64,000 nt of DNA. Source: Winslowiella arboricola. Lineage in GTDB: Bacteria > Pseudomonadota > Gammaproteobacteria > Enterobacterales > Enterobacteriaceae. The notes under the pieces were generated by a model. That model was not told the origin of the DNA. It did not search any database and saw only the letters and a program-made list of their open reading frames with translations. Positions 1 through 8,530 of this stretch are shown here, piece after piece (within the stretch, counting starts at the first letter, position 1; each line of letters starts with the position of its first letter). The stretch covers positions 434,001-498,000 of the forward strand of contig NZ_JAODIM010000043.1 of NCBI RefSeq assembly GCF_025527015.1, written 5' to 3'. A program made the position numbers and the translations under genes.

Positions 1-462
1 AGTGAGGTGCGCAATCTGGCGCAGCGATCGTCCACCGCCGCGAAAGAGATTAAGGATCTGATTATTACCTCTTCGCAACTGGTGGCCAGTGGTTCAGTGC
101 AGGCGGCTGACGTTGGCGAGAATATGTCCAAAGTGCAGGGTTCGATTCGCCAGGTGGCCGATATTGTCGGCGAAATGGCGGCGGCAACGGCAGAACAGAG
201 CCAGGGGATTGAACAGGTTCATCTGGCAGTTGGACAGATGGATTCTGTGACCCAGCAAAACGCCGCGCTGGTTGAAGAGGCTTCTGCTGCCTCTCAGTCT
301 CTGCAGGAACAGGCGGCGACGTTGAGTAATCTGGTCAGCGCATTTAAGGTGCAGGGCGATAGCGCTGTTACCCGTCCGGCTGCAGTGGTGAGTACCGCAA
401 AGTTAGCGCCAAAGAAAAATCTGGTACTGGCTGATTCAGGTGAAAACTGGAGTTCATTTTAA
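1..462 (+). CDS. Methyl-accepting chemotaxis protein, C-terminal part (5' end outside window)
   Basis: This is the 3' end of a chemoreceptor; the open frame runs in from before base 1. The first residues, SEVRNLAQRSS, belong to the conserved hairpin tip of the cytoplasmic signalling domain that contacts CheA and CheW. They are followed by the descending coiled coil, with the typical AEQSQGIEQV and TQQNAALVEE blocks. The protein ends in NWSSF, resembling the NWETF-type tail of Tsr and Tar that tethers CheR and CheB, so it may be a high-abundance-type receptor able to recruit the methylation enzymes. The ligand-binding half is not visible, so its specificity is unknown. A strong terminator follows about 20 bases after the stop. 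Confidence 0.95.
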   Translation, partial: SEVRNLAQRSSTAAKEIKDLIITSSQLVASGSVQAADVGENMSKVQGSIRQVADIVGEMAAATAEQSQGIEQVHLAVGQMDSVTQQNAALVEEASAASQSLQEQAATLSNLVSAFKVQGDSAVTRPAAVVSTAKLAPKKNLVLADSGENWSSF

Positions 463-481
463 TCTGTTAAATTAATCCGCT

Positions 482-514
482 AAGCGCTTAGTACCCAGCT
501 AAGCGCTTTTTTTT
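482..514 (+). terminator. Rho-independent terminator of the chemoreceptor gene
   Basis: A perfect 10-bp inverted repeat (AAGCGCTTAG / CTAAGCGCTT, 482-491 and 499-508) with a 7-base loop runs straight into a run of eight T. It lies 20 bases after the stop of the upstream receptor and ends its transcription unit before the convergent phosphoesterase gene. Confidence 0.93.
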
Positions 515-534
515 CGCGCCGGTTTTAAGCGGAT

Positions 535-1260
535 TTAAACACTGATATGGCTGCTGGCCAGATAGCCCCTGCGTAAATCATGCATCATCAGCGCGGCTGG
601 ATCGGTTACCGGTGGAATACGTTGATTATCCAGGATTAATGGATTTGCCGGGCAAACTGAACCGCAAATATAGGATGGCACCCCGGCTATCATCGCCGCC
701 ATACTGCGATGGACATGGCCGCTACATATGGCTAACGGCGGCGTGCTGCTGGCAATTAACTGGCCAAGCGCTGTTGCGCCTTCACAGTTAAAATCGTCAA
801 GCGGCGCGATGCCACAGCGGAAAATAGGGTGATGCATAAACAGCAGCGCGGGTTGAGGGGATTTATCCAGTTCTGTTGCCAGCCATTTCAGGTGCCGGGT
901 AATATCGCCACGGGCTTCGCCCTCGATGGTGGTATCAATACCGATAACCGGAATACCGTTCACGATCTCACTAAAATGCAGCGCGGCATCTGAGCGCCAG
1001 TGCATCGCTTCTTGCAGGCAATCGCGCATCATTTGCTTATTATCAGAGTTGCCCGGCAGCACCAGATAACGGCATTTCACGCGCTGTAACTCTGTTTCAA
1101 TTGCCCGATATCCTTCATACCATCCGTTGTCGGTCAGGTCGCCGGTGACGACCAAAAGATCGGGTTTAACGGTGATTAGCCAGTTTATTACCTGGTGCAA
1201 ACGCGCCATATTGTCATTATCTGGCGCCGCATGGATATCGGTTAGTTGTGCAATAAGCAT
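535..1260 (-). CDS. Calcineurin-like metallophosphoesterase (CpdA/Icc-like)
   Basis: A 241-residue class III cyclic-nucleotide phosphodiesterase-like protein. The dinuclear metal-site motifs appear in order: DIH at 8-10, GDLTDNG near 40-46, a GNxD block at 70-73, MHHP and GHVH. The size is close to CpdA, which hydrolyses cAMP, but the substrate here could also be another phosphodiester. The third motif reads GNSD instead of the usual GNHD, so the histidine thought to protonate the leaving group is replaced by serine. Start: AGGGG lies 6 bases before the ATG. It is monocistronic and divergent from the small membrane protein genes at 1455. Confidence 0.8.
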   Translation of the reverse strand: MLIAQLTDIHAAPDNDNMARLHQVINWLITVKPDLLVVTGDLTDNGWYEGYRAIETELQRVKCRYLVLPGNSDNKQMMRDCLQEAMHWRSDAALHFSEIVNGIPVIGIDTTIEGEARGDITRHLKWLATELDKSPQPALLFMHHPIFRCGIAPLDDFNCEGATALGQLIASSTPPLAICSGHVHRSMAAMIAGVPSYICGSVCPANPLILDNQRIPPVTDPAALMMHDLRRGYLASSHISV

Positions 1261-1380
1261 GGTTTACCCCTGAGCGACGGGTTGACGTTCCCGAAACTGA
1301 TAAGGGTAGCTTTAAATCAGCGCCACAGAAATCGAATTCTTAGTGACGGATATTTACACATCTTTTCATCGGATCCACTA

Positions 1381-1408
1381 TTGAAAATGGTCAAAATTTG
1401 CGTAAGAT
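1381..1408 (+). promoter_or_regulatory. Candidate sigma-70 promoter for the small membrane protein pair
   Basis: TTGAAA (1381-1386) is separated by 16 bases from TAAGAT (1403-1408), about 45 bases before the ATG at 1455. The -35 is good and the -10 only fair, so this is a prediction from sequence alone. Confidence 0.4.
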
Positions 1409-1454
1409 TCGTGTGTTGTCTGGATGACTTCTTACTAATATTCAGGGGGTTATA

Positions 1455-1640
1455 ATGAGTCTTGATATTATTATGCTAACTAAGTCAGTGGTCGGCGGAG
1501 CCGGTTTAGGCTTTGCGCTGTTGGGGGGCGTGTCGATGGTCATCCCTTCACTAAACGTCACCACTGAAATGGCTTATTTCTGCGCCACAGCAGGCGCGAT
1601 ACTGGCGGCAGTGTTGGTGTTAAAAGGGATGGTAAAATAA
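1455..1640 (+). CDS. Small membrane protein, unknown function
   Basis: A 61-residue hydrophobic protein with two probable transmembrane helices (about residues 12-31 and 38-58), glycine/alanine rich with little soluble part. The ATG is preceded by CAGGGGG at a suitable distance, which supports real translation. The next gene starts two bases after its stop, so the two are probably co-transcribed. The architecture recalls small holin-like or accessory membrane proteins, but I recognise no family and assign no function. Confidence 0.6.
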   Translation: MSLDIIMLTKSVVGGAGLGFALLGGVSMVIPSLNVTTEMAYFCATAGAILAAVLVLKGMVK

Positions 1641-1641
1641 A

Positions 1642-1992
1642 GTGCCGTTACTAGCCGAAACCCATTGGTATCTGCCGCAAACCAATGCTGAGCTAACAAA
1701 ATTCTATTTTATAATCTGCATTGTATATCTGCTGGTGCATATTATCTGGGATGTACTTTCAACGGTAACGCCGCCATTTTCGCTGGTCAATCTGCAATAT
1801 AAGATGAGCACGGTGTGTTCATCATCAACGTTTGCCACCAGCCTGTTTTTTGTGGTGATCATCTTTGATCTGGAGAATCCTCTCAGGCAGGAGGACGTAT
1901 TCGCGTTTCCGTTAATATTGTCCTCGATTATCTGTTTTATGGTTTCGGTGAGCGCGATAGTGCCAAAATCCGGATATTCCGCACCGGGTTGA
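1642..1992 (+). CDS. Hypothetical membrane protein (GTG start)
   Basis: A 116-residue protein with probable membrane segments at about 22-40, 64-76 and 88-107, mostly hydrophobic with short polar loops. It starts at GTG, with AAAGGGA about 12 bases upstream inside the end of the preceding gene, and is almost certainly co-transcribed with that gene. Its 3' end comes within 18 bases of the convergent yqjH stop. I do not recognise the family. An antisense frame over the same DNA is less convincing because it has no ribosome binding site and no family resemblance. Confidence 0.5.
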   Translation: MPLLAETHWYLPQTNAELTKFYFIICIVYLLVHIIWDVLSTVTPPFSLVNLQYKMSTVCSSSTFATSLFFVVIIFDLENPLRQEDVFAFPLILSSIICFMVSVSAIVPKSGYSAPG

Positions 1993-2010
1993 AAGAGGAT
2001 GGCGATCAGT

Positions 2011-2799
2011 TTATTTCCGGTGCCAATACGCAGCTGCACGCAGCAGCAGAGGATTGATAGTCGCGTTAGCAAAATAGCTGCTGTACTGTTTAACCGTTTC
2101 GCCTTCGCCCGTCAGCCATAAAAAGTAATCGTCTGCCGGAACGGTTAACTGCTGCAGACGCTGAGCAATCTGCTCACGCTCATCACCGATATACCACTCC
2201 AGCTTAAATTCGTTCAGATGATCGAAATAGGCTTTGCTGGCAGCATCCTCTACTGCAATCAGCGCCATCACTTCCACTGGCGTAGACAGGCCGCTTAGCG
2301 CCTCCAGACGACGCAGCAGCGCAGGCATCCCGGTTTCATCACAAACATACAGCTGCCAGTGATAATCTTCCGGCACCACCAGTGAACCTCGCGGGCCGCC
2401 GATAATCAGCGTGTCGCCCGTTTTAGCCTGTAACGCCCAGTCGCTGGCGACACCGGCCTGATGAATATAGAAGTCAAAGGTAAGCTCATTACGTGCCGCG
2501 TTAAACAGCGGGGTATAGTCGCGAGCCAGCGGACGGGCATTCCCCGGCCAGACAATGCCCTCATCGCTGACGCCGGGCGCCAGATACGGCACGCCAGCCT
2601 GCGGGAAAAACAGTTTGGTATGATCATCAAAGCCTGCCGAGACGAAACCGGCAAGATCGTCACCGCTCAATACCACCCGTTGAAAATGGCTGGCAATACG
2701 CTCACAGCGCTGCACAGTTAGTGTACGAAAGCGCAGTTCATTACGCAGCCGCTGAGGATATTTCAGGCTGGCACTGCTGCCAGAGAGTTCTGCTGTCAT
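2011..2799 (-). CDS. yqjH: Siderophore-interacting ferric-chelate reductase YqjH
   Basis: A 262-residue siderophore-interacting protein of the FAD-binding ferric reductase family, acting in the cytoplasm to release iron from imported ferric siderophores. The N-terminal half is the FAD-binding barrel, with the RDYTP flavin motif near residue 95. The C-terminal half is the NAD(P)H-type domain, including YVCDETGMPALLRRLEAL. GAGG precedes the ATG. The divergent neighbour is the PadR-type regulator YqjI, the same arrangement as in E. coli, which makes the assignment firm. Family knowledge: E. coli yqjH is repressed by Fur with iron and by YqjI under nickel stress. Confidence 0.9.
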   Translation of the reverse strand: MTAELSGSSASLKYPQRLRNELRFRTLTVQRCERIASHFQRVVLSGDDLAGFVSAGFDDHTKLFFPQAGVPYLAPGVSDEGIVWPGNARPLARDYTPLFNAARNELTFDFYIHQAGVASDWALQAKTGDTLIIGGPRGSLVVPEDYHWQLYVCDETGMPALLRRLEALSGLSTPVEVMALIAVEDAASKAYFDHLNEFKLEWYIGDEREQIAQRLQQLTVPADDYFLWLTGEGETVKQYSSYFANATINPLLLRAAAYWHRK

Positions 2800-2984
2800 T
2801 ACTGCTACCTCGAATCGTAAAGTGGAGAGGGGAGTGGCAACCCACGCGCAATAGAAAAAACGATATATCTAAATCATGTATTCAGAGGAAAGCAAAGGTT
2901 ACATAATATTTCAATGCGGGGGTTCGATCTCGCTGGATAAGCTAAACTGCACGTCAGCGCGACAGGGTCAATCGCGGCGAAGAT

Positions 2985-3003
2985 GAGAACGAAAATCATT
3001 AAT
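2985..3003. promoter_or_regulatory. Candidate Fur box in the yqjH-yqjI intergenic region
   Basis: The 19 bases match the consensus GATAATGATAATCATTATC at 14 positions, including an uninterrupted AATCATTA. The site lies about 60 bases before yqjI and 190 before yqjH. Iron control of yqjH is known in E. coli; binding here is inferred. A separate AT-rich patch at 2861-2882, closer to yqjH, could hold the YqjI operator. Confidence 0.45.
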
Positions 3004-3064
3004 CTTCAGAAGTTTTGCTGCTACTGCCAGGTTACAGTCAGTTACAGAATACGAGGTAAGTTTT

Positions 3065-3592
3065 ATGTCACATCATGCGCATAGCCATCGCGAGCCGCGC
3101 CCACCGCGTCAGCGGCTGTTTGCCCATGGCGATCTACGCCTGCTGGTGCTGGATATCCTGAGTCACAATGGCAGCCATGGCTATGAATTGATCAAAGCGA
3201 TAGAGGCACTGACCTTTGGTCACTATACCCCCAGCCCCGGGGTGATCTATCCAACGCTCGATTTCCTGCGTGAACAGAATTTTATTACGGTTAACGAAGG
3301 GGAGCAGGGGCGCAAAGAGATCGCCATTACTGATAATGGCCGCTTCTGGCTTGATGAGCAGCACGCAGCGTTGCAGCAGATTAAACAGCGCATCAAAGCG
3401 CGTACGGTGGGTCATGAGTTGCGTAAAAATCCGGCGATGAAACAGGCGCTGGATCAGCTGAAAGGGATGCTGGACCAGAAGGTAAACCGTGAAAACGCCA
3501 GCGACCGCACGCTTGAGCAAATTATCACCATCCTTAACCGGGCGGCAGAAGAGATTGCCATGCTGGAGAGTGAGAAACTCAGCGACGAGTGA
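3065..3592 (+). CDS. yqjI: PadR-family metal-responsive repressor YqjI
   Basis: A 175-residue regulator with an N-terminal winged helix of PadR type: the segment around residues 30-75 contains SHGYELIKAIE and YTPSPGVIYPTLDFL, which closely match E. coli YqjI. A C-terminal helical dimerisation part follows. GAGG lies upstream of the ATG. It is divergent from yqjH, its expected target. The N-terminal metal-binding tail is unusually short: MSHHAHSHRE carries a few histidines and no cysteine, whereas E. coli YqjI has a long Cys/His-rich extension. Nickel or iron sensing may therefore be weaker or altered. Confidence 0.88.
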   Translation: MSHHAHSHREPRPPRQRLFAHGDLRLLVLDILSHNGSHGYELIKAIEALTFGHYTPSPGVIYPTLDFLREQNFITVNEGEQGRKEIAITDNGRFWLDEQHAALQQIKQRIKARTVGHELRKNPAMKQALDQLKGMLDQKVNRENASDRTLEQIITILNRAAEEIAMLESEKLSDE

Positions 3593-3679
3593 GGATGTTA
3601 TGCAAATGTGAATTGCTGGCCGTCACCGTTCACGGCATGATAATCCTCCCATGCTTACCGTGTCCTGAGTGTCACTTTT

Positions 3680-4579
3680 ATGCAGACAGAACCACTACCG
3701 CCGTTAAACACCCTGATCGCTTTCGAGTGTGTCGCCCGCTATTGCAGCTTTTCCCGTGCGGCGGACGAGCTCAGCCTGACGCAGAGCGCCATCAGTCGCC
3801 AGATTATTCAGCTGGAGGAGGTGCTGGGCTGTAAACTGTTTCAGCGCACCCAGCGCCGGGTAATCCTGACGCCACGCGGCGAAGCCTATGCGGCGCAGAT
3901 CCGCAAACAGCTGGCGGAGATTTCGCAGGCCACCGCTGAAGTGATGGGCTGGAATGGTTTACCGCAGGTCACGCTGGCCTGTACCAGCGCAATGGGATCG
4001 TTATGGCTTTCGCCGCGTTTATCCGCCATGCGACGCCAGATGCCTGAACTGCAAATCCGGATGAAAATCTCCGACAGTTTTGCCGAACTGAAATCCTCGG
4101 AGTTTGACCTGGCAATCTATTATCTGCGTACATCGCCGCCCGGCTACCAGGCCATTCCGCTGTTTGACGAAGTCTGTTACCCGATGTGTGCCCCCGGCTA
4201 CCTTGCCACTGATAACCCCTTTGCCGATGCTGAACAGTTGCTAAACCATACTCTGCTGATTCAGGACGATCCGCAGCGGGAGTGGACCGGCTGGCGCGAC
4301 TGGTTTGGCGCACAGGGCGTGGCGACCTTTTTCCCGCGTCTGACATGGCGAGCCAATAACTATCCATTTCTGGTGCAGGCGGCGGTGCAGGGGGACGGCA
4401 TTTTGCTCGGCTGGGAAGGGCTGGTGCAGGATTATATTAACCGCGGTGAACTGGTGCCTGCCCATGTGGATAAACTGGCGGTTGATGGTAAATGTTATTT
4501 GCTAATCCCACAGGAAAGATTTACCCGCCCGGTGATTCGTCGGGTGGCAGACTGGCTGCAGTTATCACTAAAAGAGTGA
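3680..4579 (+). CDS. LysR-family transcriptional regulator (GcvA-like)
   Basis: A 299-residue LysR-type regulator. The helix-turn-helix (about 8-66) has the GcvA-type sequence CSFSRAADELSLTQSAISRQI, followed by the substrate-binding domain with blocks such as SDSFAELKSSEFDLAIYY and DGILLGWEGLV near the C-terminus. It stands alone on the plus strand, 87 bases after yqjI, and its downstream neighbour points the other way, so no target is evident. Its inducer is unknown. Confidence 0.85.
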   Translation: MQTEPLPPLNTLIAFECVARYCSFSRAADELSLTQSAISRQIIQLEEVLGCKLFQRTQRRVILTPRGEAYAAQIRKQLAEISQATAEVMGWNGLPQVTLACTSAMGSLWLSPRLSAMRRQMPELQIRMKISDSFAELKSSEFDLAIYYLRTSPPGYQAIPLFDEVCYPMCAPGYLATDNPFADAEQLLNHTLLIQDDPQREWTGWRDWFGAQGVATFFPRLTWRANNYPFLVQAAVQGDGILLGWEGLVQDYINRGELVPAHVDKLAVDGKCYLLIPQERFTRPVIRRVADWLQLSLKE

Positions 4580-4694
4580 TATAAGAAAATCATATGCTAA
4601 TCCCCGCGATAATTTCCGCTCATTATTTAGCGGGAGATCAGATCATTGCCGGGATATATTTTGCCAGCCAGCGGCAAAATAGTGTTAAAGCCAT

Positions 4695-4961
4695 TTAAAA
4701 CTGATGGGTATTTTTTTCAGCATAACGTCGTTTTCTCGAAGCATGCATACCAATTAGTGTGAAAATTAGCCACATGGTTTGTGAAATACAAGCCGCAAGA
4801 TTGAAGTCATGACTCAGAGAATACAAGCCAAATACGCCGCCAATAATATTGAGAACAGCATAACTGTCTGAGCTGATTAGTAATTTCCTCATCTGCACCA
4901 GTGCATATGCCAGCAGGTAGCAGAATACCCCAATTAAGCCCACAAAAGTGTGCACTTCCAC
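4695..4961 (-). CDS. Small CBU_0592-like membrane protein (GTG start)
   Basis: An 88-residue protein with three hydrophobic helices (about 5-20, 32-50 and 57-74), resembling the CBU_0592-type integral membrane domain. These are small proteins of unknown role, sometimes compared with two-helix sugar transporter units. The start is GTG, supported by AAGGA nine bases upstream; no ATG fits. The promoter region is shared with the transporter operon that begins at 5160 on the other strand. Confidence 0.6.
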   Translation of the reverse strand: MEVHTFVGLIGVFCYLLAYALVQMRKLLISSDSYAVLNIIGGVFGLYSLSHDFNLAACISQTMWLIFTLIGMHASRKRRYAEKNTHQF

Positions 4962-5159
4962 GTGTTAATTCCTTGCCAAAAGTCGATATCCGGAAAAGTA
5001 TCGCTTTCAGGGGTGTTTTGCCGCGCATTTTTTGCATACTATCATGCTAAATACTCATACAAACACAACATGCCGTTTTGATATAAATCATGCTTACCGC
5101 TTTTACGGCAAGTGAGCTAATTACCGGGCGGACCGGGTATGACACTATGGAGAAAATAA

Positions 5160-6752
5160 ATGAAGAACGATAAAATACCGACAAGCACATTATTTCAGGA
5201 TGGGCGGATTAATCGGCGTGATTTTATTACGGCTGCCGCATTATTAGGGGTTTCCTCCGGTTTATCGCTCTCACCATTGTCCGCTTTCGCTGCGCAGACC
5301 ACGGCGCCGAAAAAGGGTGGCACACTGAAGCTGGGCATGTCCGGCGGTAATACCAGCGATACCCTTGATCCCACGCTGTACAGCGACTGGGTACCGCTGA
5401 ATCAGGCCTATATGCTGATGAATGGTCTGGTGGAAATCGATGAAAACAACCAGGCGCAACCGGAACTGCTGGAAAGCTGGGAAGCCAAACCAGGCGCGAA
5501 ACAGTGGCTGTTTAAAGTGCGTCAGGGCGTCACTTTTCATAACGGTAAAACCCTCGATGCTGACGATATTATCTACTCGATAAATCTGCATCGCGGTGAT
5601 AAATCGCGTAGCGCGATTAAAACCCAGCTGGATGCCATCACTTCGCTGGAGAAGAGCGGCAACGACCAGATTAGCCTGACGCTGGACAGCGGCAACGCGG
5701 ATCTGCCATTCCTGCTGGCTGATTACCACCTGGTGGTAGTGCCTGACGGCTTTACCGACTGGTCACATCCGATTGGCACCGGCGGCTTTGTTTTTGAACA
5801 TAATGAGCCGGGCGTGCGTTCGCTGTTTAAGCGCAACCCCAACTACTGGAAGCCGGACCGCGCCTGGGTGGATGCGGTAGAAGTGCTGGTGATCAACGAT
5901 CCAACCGCTCGCACCAATGCGCTGATTTCCGGCCAGGTTCACGCCATCAACCGGGTTGATTTTAAAACCGTCGATTTCCTCAAGCGCAGCCCGGCGCTAC
6001 AGATTATCCGCTCCGCCGGTGGTCAGCACTTCACTTTCCTGATGGACTGTCGCATCGCGCCGTTCAACAACAACGATGTGCGGATGGCGATTAAACACGG
6101 TATCGACCGTGAGAAACTACTGGCTACAGTTCTGCGTGGCTACGGCTCACTGGGTAATGACCATCCGATTCCGAAAACCGATCGCTTCTTCAATCATCAG
6201 CTGGCGCAGCGCAGCTACGATCCGGATAAGGCGAAGTTTTATCTGAAGAAAGCCGGTCTGGACAAACTGTCGCTGGAACTCTCCTCATCCGATGCCGCCT
6301 TTACCGGTGCGCTGGATGCCGCGGCATTGTTCCAGGGCCAGGCCAGCAAAGCCGGGATTCAGGTGGCGATTAAGCGCCAGCCAGCCGACAGTTACTGGGA
6401 CGATGTGTGGATGAAAGCGCCATTCTCGATGGGCTATTGGGGCGGCCGTCCGACGGCCGACCAGATGTTTTCCACCGCGTATATGTCCACCGCTAAATGG
6501 AACGATTCTCACTGGAAGGACGAAAAGTTTGACGCCCTGTTATTGCAGGCGCGTTCGCTGCTGGATGAAGGCCAGCGCGCGCAGCTGTACGGCGAGATGC
6601 AGAGCATTGTCTCCGACAACGGCGGCGCGATGATCCCACTGTTTGGCGACTATCTTGATGCTGCCAGCAAAAAAGTCGGCGGTGTAAAGCCTCACCCGAT
6701 GTTTAACTTTATGGGAGGCCGCCTGGCTGAACGTGTCTGGCTGGAGTCATAA
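5160..6752 (+). CDS. Dpp/Opp-type ABC transporter binding protein with Tat signal (locus A)
   Basis: A 530-residue extracytoplasmic binding protein of the dipeptide/oligopeptide/nickel family (SBP_bac_5). It begins with a Tat signal: NRRDFI with twin arginines at 19-20, a hydrophobic stretch and an AFA cleavage site near 44. Family blocks follow, including FKVRQGVTFHNGKTLDADDIIYS and FKRNPNYW. Tat export is unusual for this family and suggests folding before export. GGAG lies 9 bases before the ATG. It is the first gene of a five-gene operon, and its stop overlaps the next start. The ligand is probably a peptide or amide conjugate, inferred from the hydrolase at the operon's end. Confidence 0.88.
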   Translation: MKNDKIPTSTLFQDGRINRRDFITAAALLGVSSGLSLSPLSAFAAQTTAPKKGGTLKLGMSGGNTSDTLDPTLYSDWVPLNQAYMLMNGLVEIDENNQAQPELLESWEAKPGAKQWLFKVRQGVTFHNGKTLDADDIIYSINLHRGDKSRSAIKTQLDAITSLEKSGNDQISLTLDSGNADLPFLLADYHLVVVPDGFTDWSHPIGTGGFVFEHNEPGVRSLFKRNPNYWKPDRAWVDAVEVLVINDPTARTNALISGQVHAINRVDFKTVDFLKRSPALQIIRSAGGQHFTFLMDCRIAPFNNNDVRMAIKHGIDREKLLATVLRGYGSLGNDHPIPKTDRFFNHQLAQRSYDPDKAKFYLKKAGLDKLSLELSSSDAAFTGALDAAALFQGQASKAGIQVAIKRQPADSYWDDVWMKAPFSMGYWGGRPTADQMFSTAYMSTAKWNDSHWKDEKFDALLLQARSLLDEGQRAQLYGEMQSIVSDNGGAMIPLFGDYLDAASKKVGGVKPHPMFNFMGGRLAERVWLES

Positions 6753-7699
6753 TGAGAAAGCATATTTTGCACCGCCTGCTGCTGGGGGTGTTAACGCTGT
6801 TTCTGGTGTCGGTGCTGATTTTCGCCGGCACCGAGCTGCTGCCGGGTGATGTCGCCAGCGCCATCCTCGGACAGAATGGCACCCCGGAAACCATCGCCGC
6901 GCTGCGCACTCAACTGGGGCTTGATCAGCCCGCCTTCCAGCGCTATCTGAGCTGGCTGGCGGGTGTGATGCAGGGTGATCTTGGCAACTCGCTGGCCAGC
7001 GGTCGTCCAATCAGCGATGAGTTACTGCCCCGTCTGGCTAATACCCTGTTTCTCGCCACCTATGCGGCAGTGATTGCCATCCCGCTGGCGGTCACGCTGG
7101 GTATCGCTTCCGCTATCTGGCGCGGATCCTGGTTTGATCGGCTGGCCAATACCCTGACGCTGCTGAGCATTTCGGTACCGGAGTTTTTTGTCGGTTATCT
7201 GCTGGTGATCTTCTTTGCCATTCGCCTGACGTGGTTCCCAAGCCTGGCGCTGGTCGACCCGGATGCCAGCCTGAGCGAGCAGCTGTATAACTGCACGCTG
7301 CCGATGCTGACGCTGGTTCTGGTGGTGCTGGCCCATATGCTGCGCATGACGCGCGCCTCGGTCGGGGCGGTGATGTCGAGCAGCTATATCGAAACGGCGG
7401 TACTGAAAGGGATCCCGAAATGGCGCATTGTGCTGGGTCACGCGTTGCCTAACGCGCTGGCACCGATTATCAATGTGGTCGCCTTTAACCTGGCATACCT
7501 GGTAGTGGGCGTGATTCTGGTTGAGGTGGTGTTTGTCTATCCGGGAATTGGTCAGCTGATGGTTGATGCGGTTACCAAACGCGATTTACCGGTAGTACAG
7601 GCGTGCGGACTGCTGTTTGGCGGCACCTATATTCTGCTGAATACCGTCGCCGACCTGCTGGCTATCTGGTGTAACCCACGACTACGGCATGCGAGGTAA
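6752..7699 (+). CDS. ABC transporter permease, DppB type (locus A)
   Basis: A 315-residue inner-membrane permease with about six transmembrane helices and the DppB/OppB N-terminal signature (first helix followed by a LLPGD loop). The coupling region has the typical SSYIETAVLKGIPKWRIVLGHALPNAL block. It would form the translocation pore with the next gene product. The start overlaps the binding-protein stop by one base, indicating translational coupling. Confidence 0.9.
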   Translation: MRKHILHRLLLGVLTLFLVSVLIFAGTELLPGDVASAILGQNGTPETIAALRTQLGLDQPAFQRYLSWLAGVMQGDLGNSLASGRPISDELLPRLANTLFLATYAAVIAIPLAVTLGIASAIWRGSWFDRLANTLTLLSISVPEFFVGYLLVIFFAIRLTWFPSLALVDPDASLSEQLYNCTLPMLTLVLVVLAHMLRMTRASVGAVMSSSYIETAVLKGIPKWRIVLGHALPNALAPIINVVAFNLAYLVVGVILVEVVFVYPGIGQLMVDAVTKRDLPVVQACGLLFGGTYILLNTVADLLAIWCNPRLRHAR

Positions 7700-7702
7700 G
7701 CC

Positions 7703-8530
7703 ATGAAACGAATCAAAGGCACCGCGCTGCCGTTTACCGCCATTCTTGGCCTGCTGATTATCGCCATCAATCTGCTTGGCGCCCTGTTTGCACCCTGGAT
7801 TGCCCCGCATACTGAAACCGATCAGGTAGGGGATATCTGGATGCTGCCATCGCTGCAGATGCCATTAGGCACCGATAACCTCGGGCGCGATATGCTGTCG
7901 CGTATTCTGTTTGGCGCACGCACCACTATCGCAATTGCCCTGACCATCACCTTTAGCTCATTTGTGATTGGCATTATTACCGGCTTTACCGCCGCCATCT
8001 GTGGCAGGTGGGTGGATGTGGTATTAACGCGCATTGTCGATACGCTGATGTCGATTCCGGTGCTGATTCTGGCGCTGATTGTGCTGTCGGTGATGGGCAC
8101 CTCTGTTCCGGTGCTGGTGGCGACCATCGCCTTACTGGATGCCACGCGCGTCTATCGTCTGGCGCGTCTGGTGGCGCAAGGGATTGTCTGCCTTGAGTAT
8201 GTTGAGGCGGCGCGTCTGCGCGGCGAAGGGATGCTGTGGATCCTGCGTAAGGAGATCCTGCCGAATGCCATCCCGCCACTGCTGGCTGAGTTTGGTATGC
8301 GCTTCTGCTTCACCTTCCTGTTTATCGCCGGTCTCAGCTTCCTTGGCCTCGGCATTCAGCCGCCATACGCCGACTGGGGCAGCATGGTGCGCGATAACGC
8401 CCAGGCGATTAACTTCGGGCAGATGGCGCCGCTTTATCCCGCTCTGGCAATTGCACTGTTAACCATTGGCGTCAACCTGGTGGTGGACTGGCTGTTGGTG
8501 CGCAATAACCACTCCCTGGGGGATGAATAA
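7703..8530 (+). CDS. ABC transporter permease, DppC type (locus A)
   Basis: A 275-residue DppC/OppC-type permease: one N-terminal helix, the conserved PLGTDNLGRDMLSRILFGAR segment (written in part) and then five further helices. The EAA-like loop contains EAARLRGEGMLWILRKEILPN, which contacts the ATPase. It pairs with the DppB-type subunit three bases upstream and overlaps the ATPase start by one base. Confidence 0.9.
   Translation: MKRIKGTALPFTAILGLLIIAINLLGALFAPWIAPHTETDQVGDIWMLPSLQMPLGTDNLGRDMLSRILFGARTTIAIALTITFSSFVIGIITGFTAAICGRWVDVVLTRIVDTLMSIPVLILALIVLSVMGTSVPVLVATIALLDATRVYRLARLVAQGIVCLEYVEAARLRGEGMLWILRKEILPNAIPPLLAEFGMRFCFTFLFIAGLSFLGLGIQPPYADWGSMVRDNAQAINFGQMAPLYPALAIALLTIGVNLVVDWLLVRNNHSLGDE

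Noticed and set aside
1246-1455. 69-residue plus-strand frame reaching the small membrane protein start
   Set aside because: Overlaps the start of the phosphoesterase gene and the promoter region, has no ribosome site and no recognisable features.
1704-2072. 122-residue minus-strand frame overlapping the small membrane gene and yqjH end
   Set aside because: It overlaps the yqjH coding end on the same strand in another frame and lacks a start signal; the plus-strand gene fits better.
5040-5159. Possible promoter and operator for the locus A transporter operon
   Set aside because: TGAT-ATAA-ATCA near 5080 is a weak dyad and no -35/-10 pair could be assigned with confidence, so it was not listed as a feature.
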